From contig CM023454.1 in assembly GCA_013339765.2 (NCBI GenBank), positions 64,547,878 through 64,611,877 of the forward strand: a stretch of DNA of 64,000 nucleotides, in the 5' to 3' direction. Position numbers and translations under genes: made by a program. Below are positions 23,096-36,600 of this stretch, piece after piece. Source of the DNA: Haemaphysalis longicornis. Lineage: Eukaryota; Arthropoda; Arachnida; Ixodida; Ixodidae. The notes under the pieces are model-generated. The model saw nothing but the letters and a program-made list of their open reading frames with translations, did no database searches and was not told the origin of the DNA. Within the stretch, counting starts at the first letter, position 1; every line of letters starts with the position of its first letter.

Positions 23096-24291
23096 AAAAT
23101 GATATTAGTACTGCTTTTAAAACAGCAGCTTATAAGGCACTTAGGGTGTTCTTGTTGGTTTCGTACAAAGGAAAGTCATTTTAAAGATATTTCGCCAATG
23201 CTACGGGTCGCCTATTCGCTCGGTCTAAAAAGGTAATGTACAACAAACCACTGCTGAAATTACGGACCAAAATCTAATACATTTGTCGCCGGAGAAGAAG
23301 CCCTCAGCAACATTCCACAAAAAACCTTTTCTCAGCTATCTAGTCAATAAAATACTAACTATCATAGAAACACATTGTATTGCCACATTATTTTGTACGG
23401 TATTACGGTATTTTGTAGGAAGGCATATTTATGCAAATAAATTGGTATGTTGGTATAAGCTTAATGGCTATCAATTTTTACAGTAGGGGTGCACACAGAG
23501 GTATTTTTTTTAATTATTGAAAACATTTTTTTTCTTGTTTTATCCGCTTAATGTATGGTTGTTTGGTTATGGTCATTATATATTGGAAGGCAGGGCTACA
23601 AAATTAGACTTTCAGACTTATATGTTCATGCACGGTTTCAAACAAACTTAGAAAATAATTTTTTTTATTAAAAAAAATATCCTTTTTTAAATATCAACCA
23701 TTGTAATATTTACCTTGTAAATACAAATTTTTATTTCCATTTACTGTGTGAAGTAAAGCGTCCATTGCCTGTAGTTCTCGCGTGATAAACGTATAAGGTT
23801 CACACAATTTCGCTGGTCCGGACTCTCCAACTGGGCCCCCTATTTTAAATTGTTGTAGGGGGCTACCCCAGCAGCAATTGTTTCATTTTGGCACTTTTGA
23901 AGAAGATTTTCAGGGCTTGCCAATATGTAGAATTTATTTTATAATCATTTTTTTTCATTGAAAATAGCAACTTCTATTTTAACATGTATATATAATGCGT
24001 GTAAACTAATGGAGAGTGTGTGATAAAAAATAATGGGATTGTCAGGCACGATTCAAGCTGGGATAATTTTTCTGTTGCAACCTGAATTTGAAGTGAATGG
24101 TATTCTGATATCACGTTTATGATAAGCGAATAGGTAGAAGATCACTTATTGTTGGAGTGACGCCATCTGTCACCTTGTATGTCAGCTATTCTTTTTTGTT
24201 ACTAGCGTATAGGATTACAACGGATTAGTTCTTTTTTGGGTATTTTACTTTTTATGTTTATTTCAATGCAAACAAATCGATGACTGTATTT

Positions 24292-24407
24292 CTGAAGGCA
24301 AACACAGAGCAAAGAAACGCACGGAAGACGAGAAAAATAAAACACATTTCCAAGTCCTCTTTCTCTCGTCTTCCGTGCCGTTTCTTTGCGCTGTTTTTTG
24401 CCTTCAG
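24292..24407. repeat. Long inverted repeat (hairpin), ~44-bp arms
   Basis: The left arm 24292-24335 starts 'ctgaaggcaaa' and ends 'ggaagacgagaaa'; the right arm 24362-24407 is its complement with about five differences; the loop is 26 bp. The transcript would fold into a stable hairpin. The size and terminal symmetry suggest a foldback or MITE-like element. Confidence 0.85.
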
Positions 24408-26479
24408 TATAACCAACTAGCCCGTCTTCACACTTTAGACTGTATTTCATTTCGAACTGATGCAACTTACAATATACTGAAAGAAATAGACATGGAATAG
24501 GTACTGTGGTCCAAAATTGATTATTTGCAGAACGCAGCAAATCACAATGCTTAATGTAGAAACAATAAACCAAGAAAGCTCTACTTGTATTGGATTTGAA
24601 TGAAAGGAACGCCTAACAAGATTTGTCACTAAAATGGTTGTTTTATTTTTTTTTATCAGTAAAGTAGATCGCAAATTACATCTTCTGTTATAAAACAAAA
24701 CTGTTTCCTTTCATATAAATGTCAAAAAAGCGTAGGTATGTCTACCCAGAATTGTTATTAGAAACAAAGTGTATGTGGCTTATTTGGGAAAATAAGTCAT
24801 AAACATAGTGTCGTCTTGATAACACATAGAGAAGACATATGAAACAAATTATTGATACTTGGTGTTTTTGGAGAAAAACAAAAGAAAATACACCAAAACT
24901 AGTTTTACTACTTTTGGAGTAAACTACCACAAACAGTCAAATTGTCTCAACCATGTTTCCTATGTTGAGGTACAATTAACAACAACTGGCTTGGATGGGT
25001 AAGCTGGCTGCGTTCACGTGACGCCGAAATAATTTTCTGTGCCACGCATTTTCTAGACACGGATGCTAGACACGGATTCAGTGCCCTTCAAATCTCTAAA
25101 GAAGGATGAGAACGAAGCCCGGTGCAGCAATTTGTGCACGATCAACAACGGGTGTGTTTTGGAATTGGCAATTGAGAATTCTTTCTTGCCAATTAGCGGA
25201 GTGAAACTTTCTGAATCTCGATCTTTATTCTGATGAACATACAAGGGTCTCTACCTTTCCCCACCGTCGTAGGCCATTTATGGTATGTTTACCACACTAA
25301 GTCCAGCCACTCTACGACGAAGGACTGCATCTAACGCCACACTTGGCTTTGTGACTTCCACACTTAAATCTTGCTCCAAACCTAACTGACATCGGTGACG
25401 GCGTGAAGGTGAGCTTCACATGCAAGCCCTATACATCCACCTCCTCGACATCCGTGCACGCTTAACCGGAAAAACGTGATATGACCGTTCTCAGACTATA
25501 AACAGTTTTGTGAAAATGTCGCTTCTGAAGCCTTTCTAGTGGATCAAAAAATATGACATTATGATGGCATACAAGGGGGCATAGTGCGGGCATAGACCTT
25601 TTTTTGAGCAAAATGGATAATTTGGACGATTATCAAGGCGAGTGCTGCGCTGTAATCGCTTTCACTCATGGTGCAACTAGTATTACATAATACTTTTTCA
25701 TTCCGTTAAAATCGGTTTCTTAGAGAATAAAGCTGATTAGTTTGTGTACTCATTTCCTTTCTGTTTTTTTTCCCTCCAGTTTTGTGTGCCCCTAACTGTT
25801 CCCATGATAGTGCTGCTGTTCATCCGGAAGGAACTCGGAGCCACTCGATAAGGTGGAACTTGAGGTGGTATCGGCGGCAGCTGCCCGTTCTGTGGCAGCT
25901 GGTTTTGGTGTTTCTGGCCCTATGGCGCGTGTGTGCGCGACGACGCTCATTCAGTTCCCCTAGTTTTTCCTCAGAGCAAACAGCAAGCGTTCACCCAAAA
26001 GCGACTTTAAAGAGCAACTGATGCAGCGGGTGTAGCACTGATATCAACTGATTGCGAGGAATGTGAAAAGGAATGCTTTCTGGCAAGGGGTATAAGGCTC
26101 TTGAGCGATGCGTCGGTGATGGTTAGGAAGAAACGTTCAACTGAAAAACGTCCCTCCGCGTTCATACGTTTATTTCCTCGAGTCAAGCTAGCTTTTTTGA
26201 CGCCTCTGGTGTTGTGTAGTGTGTTATATCACGCCACTGTAACCATTTTGCTAAGGTAATCAACTTTTATATAATTTCCAGCAATATAGCTGATGAGAAC
26301 ATTCAATATAGCCTGGCTGTAACTGTCGCCCTCCCATTTTGTACGAGCTCAAAACATGGCACAAGACACATTTTGATTTTTTTAACGCATCGATTACCTG
26401 GAGCCCACACTGTAGCGTTGTCATTGCCAGCCATGAAATGTTTCAATCTAAAGCCACCCTTTTCTTTCAAAACTTAAAA

Positions 26480-27010
26480 GGACACTCTCAAGTTTGCATC
26501 AACACTGTGCCTCAAATTTATTAGTGCGCTTTGGCAATATTTGTTTGTTACTCTTGTTAAATATTGCGCAAGTTCCCAATGATTCTACGCCAACAACAAC
26601 AATTTACATTCGGGTCGGCAAAAATAGACAGACAATATTAATGACGCAATTTAGAGAACTGCAAGCTTTTGATAAACATTGCGTTGCCATGGTGCTCGCG
26701 TGGGAAGGCAGTTGACTTTGCAGTTTACGGTACAAACTGTAACGTTTTCTCAGGCATGAAAAGGTCAAATAAAAAACAATTCGTTTCTTTCAACGCCTAA
26801 AGAGACAAAACATTGTGCCTCCCAATTATAGTTGGGCTTTGACAACAAGTATTTCTTTCTCATGTGAATTTTCTGCAAGTTCTAAAAATTATACGTCAAA
26901 AACAACACAGTTTTCACCTATGTCATTAAAGCAAACTTGCAATATTTATGACGCAATCGAGGGAACTCGCATAGCGTTACCATGTTGGTGCATTAGGAAG
27001 CCAATTAGGT
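26480..27010. repeat. Diverged tandem duplication, period ~308 bp
   Basis: 'tgtgcctc' at 26506 and 26814, and 'gacgcaat(t/c)(t/g)ag(a/g)gaact' at 26643 and 26950, are each about 308 bp apart. The stretches between share further words such as 'caacaaca' and 'caatatt(a/t)atgacgcaat'. Two old copies are visible; borders are uncertain. Confidence 0.5.
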
Positions 27011-27194
27011 TTTCAGTTCAGGGAACAAAAACAGAAAGCAACGTAGCCCAAAGAATATACATGCCTCCTGTTTCACCAAATCCGCTCATGGAGTAGCCTA
27101 AGTAGAGAACAGAGTGGCATACGCTCGCAAAATTTTTCTTGACAAAACATTTGAATTTCTTTTAAAGATTTCAGGTTTATTCAATATTCATGTC

Positions 27195-27440
27195 CCTAAA
27201 AAATATCGCAGCGCGCGATATTGATGACCTTCCAATGAAACTGCTGAAATTTGTACTTGACCTGTTGGTGCCCGTGATTTGCCATATATTTAACCTATCT
27301 TTATCTACGGGGGCTTTTCCGAAAAATATGCAGCACGCCTCAGTTGCGAGCTTGTATCAACCTTGAAACAAAAAGGAATTCTACAATTATCGACCTATTT
27401 CTTTCTCGCCCGTGAGGTTGAATGGATTACAAAAAAATAT
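27195..27440 (+). pseudogene. CR1/Jockey-type reverse transcriptase fragment
   Basis: The plus frame reads 'DDLPMKLLKFVLDLLVP', 'HIFNLSLSTGAFPKN' and 'ASVASLYQP', a stop, then 'FYNYRPISFSPV'. This is the region before RT motif A in CR1/Jockey LINEs, where K-x-D-x-x-N-Y-R-P-I-S-L-L-P is typical. Only this piece remains; the satellite array starts about 190 bp downstream. Confidence 0.75.
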
Positions 27441-27631
27441 TTTTGTAACTGCATTGTGTCCTGTATATGATTGCGTACGTGCATTGGTATTTGTATTCAG
27501 ATGCATACACGTGTACAAAAGAGTTTTTTGTATGCTCTATTTATCCAAATTCTGTGAAAGTACAACACTTTGTATTCATTTTTCTGCTGTTCTTTTCGCT
27601 GTCAAAAAGACAGGGTAGAAACAATTTGAAG

Positions 27632-30600
27632 CAGCAGCGGGGGCAGAACTGCACGCTTAAGACGACGATTTTGTGTTGCAGGTTATTATCAACACGTGTG
27701 GTCAGCGTTCATCTTCACTACAATGTCGGATCAGCCGCAAGCCACACTGCAAAGTCACTGGATCCCCATTGGCACAGCTGCTGCTGGTGGCCACCAGGCG
27801 CAGGCTGCATAAAAGTCGCTCGAACAACCCGCGGCCTCACTTGCAGCGGTAGCGGGGGCAGAACTGCACGGTTAAGACAATGCTTCTGCGTTGCTGGTAA
27901 TTATCCAAACGTGTGGTCAGCGTTCACCTTCCCTACACTGTCGGATCAGCCGCAAGCCACCACTGCAACGTCACTGGATCCCCATTGGCACAGCTGCTGC
28001 TGGTGACCACCAGGCGCAGGCTGCATAAAAGTCGCTCGAGCAACCCGCGCCCTCACTTGCAGCGGTAGCGAGGGGCAGAACTGCACGGTTAAGACAATGC
28101 TTCTGTGTTGCAGGTTATTATCAACACGTGTGGTCAGCGTTCATCTTCACTACACTGTCGGATCAGCCGCAAGCCACACTGCAACGTCACTGGATCCCCA
28201 TTGGCACAGCTGCTGCTGGTGACCACCAGGCGCAGGCTGCATAAAAGTCGCTCGAGCAACCCGCGGCCTCACTTGCAGCGGTATCGGGGGCAGAACTGCA
28301 CGGTTAAGACAATGCTTCTGCGTTGCTGGTAATTATCAACACGTGTGGTCAGCGTTCATCTTCCCTACACTGTCGGATCAGCCGCAAGCCACCACTGCAA
28401 CGTCCACTGGATCCCCATTGGCACAGCTGCTGCTGGTGACCACCAGGCGCAGGCTGCATAAAAGTCGCTCGAGCAACCCGCGGCCTCACTTGCAGCGGTA
28501 GCGGGGGCAGAACTGCACGGTTAAGACAATGCTTCTGTGTTGCTGGTAATTATCAACACGTGTGGTCAGCGTTCATCTTCACTACACTGTCGGATCAACC
28601 GCAAGCCACCACTGCAACGTCACTGGATCCCCATTGGCACAGCTGCTGCTGGTGACCACCAGGCGCAGGCTGCATAAAAGTCGCTCGAGCAACCCGCGGC
28701 CTCACTTGCAGCGGTAGCGGGGGCAGAACTGCACGCTTAAGACGACGCTTTATATTGCAGGTTATTATCAACACGTGTGGTCAGCGTTTATCTTCACTAC
28801 ACTGTCGGATCAGCCGCAAGCCACCACTGCAACGTCACTGGATCCCCATTGGCACAGCTGCTGCTGGTGACCACCAGGCGCAGGCTGCATAAAAGTCGCT
28901 CGAGCAACCCGCGGCCTCACTTGCAGCGGTAGCGGGGGCAGAACTGCACGGTTAAGACAATGCTTCTGTGTTGCTGGTAATTATCAACACGTGTGGTCAG
29001 CGTTCATCTTCACTACACTGTCGGATCAGCCGCAAGCCACCACTGCAACGTCCCTGGATCCCCATTGGCACAGCTGCTGCTGGTGACCACCTGGCGCAGG
29101 CTGCATAAAAGTCGCTCGAGCAACCCGCGGCCTCACTTGCAGCGGTAGCGGGGGCAGAACTGCACGGTTAAGACAATGCTTCTGTGTTGCTGGTAATTAT
29201 CAACACGTGTGGTCAGCGTTCATCTTCACTACACTGTCGGATCAGCCGCAAGCCACCACTGCAACGTCACTGGATCCCCATTGGCACAGCTGCTGCTGGT
29301 GACCACCAGGCGCAGGCTGCATAAAAGTCGCTCGAGCAACCCGCGGCCTCACTTGCAGCGGTAGCGGGGGCAGAACTGCACGGTTAAGACAATGCTTCTG
29401 TGTTGCTGGTAATTATCAACACGTGTGGTCAGCGTTCATCTTCACTACACTGTCGGATCAGCCGCAAGCCACCACTGCAACGTCACTGGATCCCCATTGG
29501 CACAGCTGCTGCTGGTGACCACCAGGCGCAGGCTGCATAAAAGTCGCTCGAGCAACCCGCGGCCTCACTTGCAGCGGTAGCGGGGGCAGAACTGCACGGT
29601 TAAGACAATGCTTCTGCGTTGCTGGTAATTATCAACACGTGTGGTCAGCGTTCATCTTCCCTACACTGTCGGATCAGCCGCAAGCCACCACTGCAACGTC
29701 ACTGGATCCCCATTGGCACAGCTGCTGCTGGTGACCACCAGGCGCAGGCTGCATAAAAGTCGCTCGAGCAACCCGCGGCCTCACTTGCAGCGGTAGCGGG
29801 GGCAGAACTGCACGCTTAAGACGACGCTTTTGTGTTGCTGGTAATTATCAACACGTGTGGTCAGCGTTCATCTTCACTACACTGTCGGATCAGCCGCAAG
29901 CCACCACTGCAACGGTCACTGGATCCCCATTGGCACAGCTGCTGCTGGTGACCACCAGGCGCAGGCTGCATAAAAGTCGCTCGAGCAACTCGTGGGCCTC
30001 ACTTGCAGCGGTAGCGGGGGCAGAACTGCACGGTTAAGACAATGCTTCTGTGTTGCTGGTAATTATCAACACGTGTGGTCAGCGTTCATCTTCACTACAC
30101 TGTCGGATCAGCCGCAAGCCACCACTGCAACGTCACTGGATCCCCATTGGCACAGCTGCTGCTGGTGACCACCAGGCGCAGGCTGCATAAAAGTCGCTCG
30201 AGCAACCCGCGGCCTCACTTGCAGCGGTAGCGGGGGCAGAACTGCACGTTAAGACAATGCTTCTGCTGTTGCTGGTAATTATCAACACGTGTGGTCAGCG
30301 TTCATCTTCCCTACACTGTCGGATCAGCCGCAAGCCACCACTGCAACGTCACTGGATCCGCATTGGCACAGCTGCTGCTGGTGACCACCAGGCGCAGGCT
30401 GCATAAAAGTCGCTCGAGTAACCCGCGGCCTCACTTGCAGCGGTAGCGGGGGCAGAACTGCACGGTTAAGACAATGCTTCTGTGTTGCTGGTAATTATCA
30501 ACACGTGTGGTCAGCGTTCATCTTCACTACACTGTCGGATCAGCCGCAAGCCACCACTGCAACGTCACTGGATCCCCATTGGCACAGCTGCTGCTGGTGA

Positions 30601-33600
30601 CCACCAGGCGCAGGCTGCATAAAAGTCGCTCGAGCAACCCGCGGCCCTCACTTGCAGCGGTAGCGGGGGCAGAACTGCACGGTTAAGACAATGCTTCTGT
30701 GTTGCTGGTAATTATCAACACGTGTGGTCAGCGTTCATCTTCACTACACTGTCGGATCAGCCGGCAAGCCACCACTGCAACGTCACTGGATCCCCATTGG
30801 CACAGCTGCTGCTGGTGACCACCAGGCGCAGGCTGCATAAAAGTCGCTCGAGCAACCCGCGGCCTCACTTGCAGCGGTAGCGGGGGCAGAACTGCACGGT
30901 TAAGACAATGCTTCTGTGTTGCTGGTAATTATCAACACGTGTGGTCAGCGTTCATCTTCACTACACTGTCGGATCAGCCGCAAGCCACCACTGCAAACGT
31001 CACTGGATCCCATTGGCACAGCTGCTGCTGGTGACCACCTGGCGCAGGCTGCATAAAAGTCGCTCGAGCAACCCGCGGCCTCACTTGCAGCGGTAGCGGG
31101 GGCAGAACTGCACGGTTAAGACAATGCTTCTGTGTTGCTGGTAATTATCAACACGTGTGGTCAGCGTTCATCTTCACTACACTGTCGGATCAGCCGCAAG
31201 CCACCACTGCAACGTCACTGGATCCACATTGGCACAGCTGCTGCTGGTGACCACCAGGCGCAGGCTGCATAAAAGTCGCTCGAGCAACCCGCGGCCTCAC
31301 TTGCAGCGGTAGCGGGGGCAGAACTGCACGGTTAAGACAATGCTTCTGTGTGCTGGTAATTATCAACACGTGTGGTCAGCGTTCATCTTCACTACACTGT
31401 CGGATCAGCCGCAAGCCACCACTGCAACGTCACTGGATCCCCATTGGCACAGCTGCTGCTGGTGACCACCAGGCGCAGGCTGCATAAAAGTCGCTCGAGC
31501 AACCCGCTGCCTCACTTGCAGCGGTAGCGGGGGCAGAACTGCACGGTTAAGACAATGCCTTCTGTGTTGCATGGTAATTATCAACACGTGTGGTCAGCGT
31601 TCATCTTCACTACACTGTCGGATCAGCCGCAAGCCACCACTGCAACGTCACTGTATCCCCATTGGCACAGCTGCTGCTGGTGACCACCAGGCGCAGGCTG
31701 CATAAATTCGCTCGAGCAACCCGCGGCCTCACTTGCAGCGGTAGCGGGGGCAGAACTGCCACGGTTAAGACAATGCTTCTGTGTTGCTGGTAATTATCAA
31801 CACGTGTGGTCAGCGTTCATCTTCACTACACTGTCGGATCAGCCGCAAGCCACCACTGCAACGTCACTGGATCCCCATTGGCACAGCTGCTGCTGGTGAC
31901 CACCAGGCGCAGGCTGCATAAAAGTCGCTCGAGCAACCCGCGGCCTCACTTGCAGCGGTAGCGGGGGCAGAACTGCACGGTTAAGACAATGCTTCTGTGT
32001 TGCTGGTAATTATCAACACGTGTGGTCAGCGTTCATCTTCACTACACTGTCGGATCAGCCGCAAGCCACCACTGCAACGTCACTGGATCCCCATTGGCAC
32101 AGCTGCTGCTGGTGACCACCAGGCGCAGGCTGCATAAAAGTCGCTCGAGCAACCCGCGGCCTCACTTGCAGCGGTAGCGGGGGCAGAACTGCACGGTTAA
32201 GACAATGCTTCTGTGTTGCTGGTAATTATCAACACGTGTGGTCAGCGTTCATCTTCACTACACTGTCGGATCAGCCGCAAGCCACCACTGCAACGTCACT
32301 GGATCCCCATTGGCACAGCTGCTGCTGGTGACCACCAGGCGCAGGCTGCATAAAAGTCGCTCGAGCAACCCGCGGCCTCACTTGCAGCGGTAGCGGGGGC
32401 AGAACTGCACGGTTAAGACAATGCTTCTGTGTTGCTGGTAATTATCAACACGTGTGGTCAGCGTTCATCTTCACTACACTGTCGGATCAGCCGCAAGCCA
32501 CCACTGCAACGTCACTGGATCCCCATTGGCACAGCTGCTGCTGGTGACCACCAGGCGCAGGCTGCATAAAAGTCGCTCGAGCAACCCGCGGCCTCACTTG
32601 CAGCGGTAGCGGGGCAGAACTGCACGGTTAAGACGACAGGCTTTCTGTGTTGCAGGTTATTATCAACACGTGTGGTCAGCGGATTATCTTCACTACACTG
32701 TCGGATCAGCCGCAAGCCACCACTGCAACGTCACTGGATCCCCATTGGCACAGCTGCTGCTGGTGACCACCAGGCGCAGGCTGCATAAAAGTCGCTCGAG
32801 CAACCCGCGGCCTCACTTGCAGCGGTAGCGGGGGCAGAACTGCACGGTTAAGACAATGCTTCTGTGTTGCTGGTAATTATCAACACGTGTGGTCAGCGTT
32901 CATCTTCACTACACTGTCGGATCAGCCGCAAGCCACCACTGCAACGTCACTGGATCCCCATTGGCACAGCTGCTGCTGGTGACCACCAGGCGCAGGCTGC
33001 ATAAAAGTCGCTCGAGCAACCCGCGGCCTCACTTGCAGCGGTAGCGGGGGCAGAACTGCACGGTTAAGACAATGCTTCTGTGTTGCTGGTAATTATCAAC
33101 ACGTGTGGTCAGCGTTCATCTTCACTACACTGTCGGATCAGCCGCAAGCCACCACTGCAACGTCACTGGATCCCCATTGGCACAGCTGCTGCTGGTGACC
33201 ACCAGGCGCAGGCTGCATAAAAGTCGATCGAGCAACCCGCGGCCTCACTTGCAGCGGTAGCGGGGGCAGAACTGCACGGTTAAGACAATGCTTCTGTGTT
33301 GCTGGTAATTATCAACACGTGTGGTCAGCGTTCATCTTCACTACACTGTCGGATCAGCCGCAAGCCACCACTGCAACGTCACTGGATCCCCATTGGCACA
33401 GCTGCTGCTGGTGACCACCATGGCGCAGGCTGCATAAAAGTCGCTCGAGCAACCCGCGGCCCTCACTTGCAGCGGTAGCGGGGGCAGAACTGCAACGGTT
33501 AAGACAATGCTTCTGTGTTGCTGGTAATTATCACACGTGTGGTCAGCGTTCATCTTCACTACACTGTCGGATCAGCCGCAAGCCACCACTGCAACGTCAC

Positions 33601-36600
33601 TGGATCCCCATTGGCACAGCTGCTGCTGGTGACCACCAGGCGCAGGCTGCATAAATTCGCTCGAGCAACCCGCGGCCTCATTTACAGCGGTAGCGGGGGC
33701 AGAACTGCACGGTTAAGACAATGCTTCTGTGTTGCTGGTAATTATCAACACGTGTGGTCAGCGTTCATCTTCACTACACTGTCGGATCAGCCGCAAGCCA
33801 CCACTGCAACGTCACTGGATCCCCATTGGCACAGCTGCTGCTGGTGACCACCAGGCGCAGGGCTGCATAAAAGTCGCCTCGAGCAACCCGCGGCCCTCAC
33901 TTGCAGCGGTAGCGGGGGCAGAACTGCACGCGTTAAGACAATGCTTCTGTGTTGCTGGTAATTATCAACACGTGTGGTCAGCGTTCATCTTCACTACACT
34001 GTCGGATCAGCCGCAAGCCACCACTGCAACGTCACTGGATCCCCATTGGCACAGCTGCTGCTGGTGACCACCAGGCGCAGGCTGCATAAAAGTCGCTCGA
34101 GCAACCCGCGGCCTCACTTGCAGCGGTAGCGGGGGCAGAACTGCACGCTTAAGACGACGCTTTTGTGTTGCAGGTTATTATCAACACGTGTGGTCAGCGT
34201 TCATCTTCACTACACTGTCGGATCAGCCGCAAGCCACCACTGCAACGTCACTGGATCCCCATTGGCACAGCTGCTGCTGGTGACCACCAGGCGCAGGCTG
34301 CATAAAAGTCGCTCGAGCAAACCCGCGGCCTCACTTGCAGCGGTAGCGGGGGCAGAACTGCACGGTTAAGACAATGCTTCTGTGTTGCTGGTAATTATCA
34401 ACACGTGTGGTCAGCGTTCATCTTCACTACACTGTCGGATCAGCCGCAAGCCACCACTGCAACGTCACTGGATCCCCATTGGCACAGCTGCTGCTGGTGA
34501 CCACCAGGCGCAGGCTGCATAAAAGTCGCTCGAGCAACCCGCGGCCTCACTTGCAGCGGTAGCGGGGGCAGAACTGCACGGTTAAGACAATGCTTCCTGG
34601 TTGCTGGTAATTATCAACACGTGTGGTCAGCGTTCATCTTCACTACACTGTCGGATCAGCCGCAAGCCACCACTGCAACGTCACTGGATCCCCATTGGCA
34701 CAGCTGCTGCTGGTGACCACCAGGCGCAGGCTGCATAAAAGTCGCTCGAGCAACCCGCGGCCTCACTTGCAGCGGTAGCGGGGGCAGAACTGCACGGTTA
34801 AGACAATGCTTCTTTGTTGCTGGTATTATCAACACGTGTGGTCAGCGTTCATCTTCACTACACTGTCGGATCAGCCGCAAGCCACCACTGCAACGTCACT
34901 GGATCCCCATTGGCACAGCTGCTGCTGGTGACCACCAGGCGCAGGCTGCATAAAAGTCGCTCGAGCAACCCGCGGCCTCAATTGCAGCGGTAGCGGGGGC
35001 AGAACTGCACGTTAAGACAATGCTTCTGTGTTGCTGGTAATTATCAACACGTGTGGTCAGCGTTCATCTTCACTACACTGTCGGATCAGCCGCAAGCCAC
35101 CACTGCAACGTCACTGGATCCCCATTGGCACAGCTGCTGCTGGTGACCACCAGGCGCAGGCTGCATAAAAGTCGCTCGAGCAACCCGCGGCCTCACTTGC
35201 AGCGGTAGCGGGGGCAGAACTGCACGGTTAAGACAAGCTTCTGTGTTGCTGGTAATTATCAACACGTGTGGTCAGCGTTCATCTTCACTACACTGTCGGA
35301 TCAGCCGCAAGCCACCACTGCAACGTCACTGGATCCCCATTGGCACAGCTGCTGCTGGTGACCACCAGGCGCAGGCTGCATAAAAGTCGCTCGAGCAACC
35401 CGCGGCCTCACTTGCAGCGGTAGCGGGGGCAGAACTGCACGGTTAAGACAATGCTTCTGTGTTGCTGGTAATTATCAACACGTGTGGTCAGCGTTCATCT
35501 TCACTACACTGTCGGATCAGCCGCAAGCCACCACTGCAACGTCACTGGATCCCCATTGGCACAGCTGCTGCTGGTGACCACCAGGCGCAGGCTGCATAAA
35601 AGTCGCTCGAGCAACCCGCTGCCTCACTTGCAGCGGTAGCGGGGCAGAACTGCACGGTTAAGACAATGCTTCTGTGTTGCTGGTAATTATCAACACGTGT
35701 GGTCAGCGTTCATCTTCACTACACTGTCGGATCAGCCGCAAGCCACCACTGCAACGTCACTGGATCCCCATTGGCACAGCTGCTGCTGGTGACCACCAGG
35801 CGCAGGCTGCATAAAAGTCGCTCGAGCAACCCGCTGCCTCACTTGCAGCGGTAGCGGGGGCAGAACTGCACGCTTAAGACAATGCTTCTTGTGTTGCAGG
35901 TATTATCAACACGTGTGGTCAGCGTTCATCTTCACTACACTGTCGGATCAGCCGCAAGCCACCACTGCAAACGTCACTGGATCCCATTGGCACAGCTGCT
36001 GCTGGTGACCACCAGGCGCAGGCTGCATAAAAGTCGCTCGAGCAACCCGCGGCCTCACTTGCAGCGGTAGCGGGGGCAGAACTGCACGGTTAAGACAATG
36101 CTTCTGCGTTGCTGGTAATTATCAACACGTGTGGTCAGCGTTCATCTTCCCTACACTGTCGGATCAGCCGCAAGCCACCACTGCAACGTCACTGGATCCC
36201 CATTGGCACAGCTGCTGCTGGTGACCACCAGGCGCAGGCTGCATAAAAGTCGCTCGAGCAACCCGCGGCCTCACTTGCAGCGGTAGCGGGGGCAGAACTG
36301 CACGGTTAAGACAATGCTTCTGTGTTGCTGGTAATTATCAACACGTGTGGTCAGCGTTCATCTTCACTACACTGTCGGATCAGCCGCAAGCCACCACTGC
36401 AACGTCACTGGATCCCATTGGCACAGCTGCTGCTGGTGACCACCAGGCGCAGGCTGCATAAAAGTCGCTCGAGCAACCCGCGGCCTCACTTGCAGCGGTA
36501 GCGGGGGCAGAACTGCACGGTTAAGACAATGCTTCTGTGTTGCTGGTAATTATCAACACGTGTGGTCAGCGTTCATCTTCACTACACTGTCGGATCAGCC

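Larger units (their letters stand above)
23096..27190. other. Unassigned AT-rich DNA
   Basis: No gene recognised. 23.5-24.7 kb has many A and T runs. The structures seen are a long hairpin at 24.29-24.41 kb and a diverged ~308-bp duplication at 26.5-27.0 kb, listed separately. A frame at 25782-26021 (79 codons) has no family features. Confidence 0.5.

Noticed and set aside
26289..26300. Hammerhead ribozyme core 'ctgatgag'
   Set aside because: No nearby GAAA box or paired stems; a chance match. No such core was found in the Penelope-like 3' region either.
28650..28672. CTCF-like 'ccaccaggcgcag' in each satellite unit
   Set aside because: At least three mismatches to the core (K, G and C positions), too weak to claim a site array.
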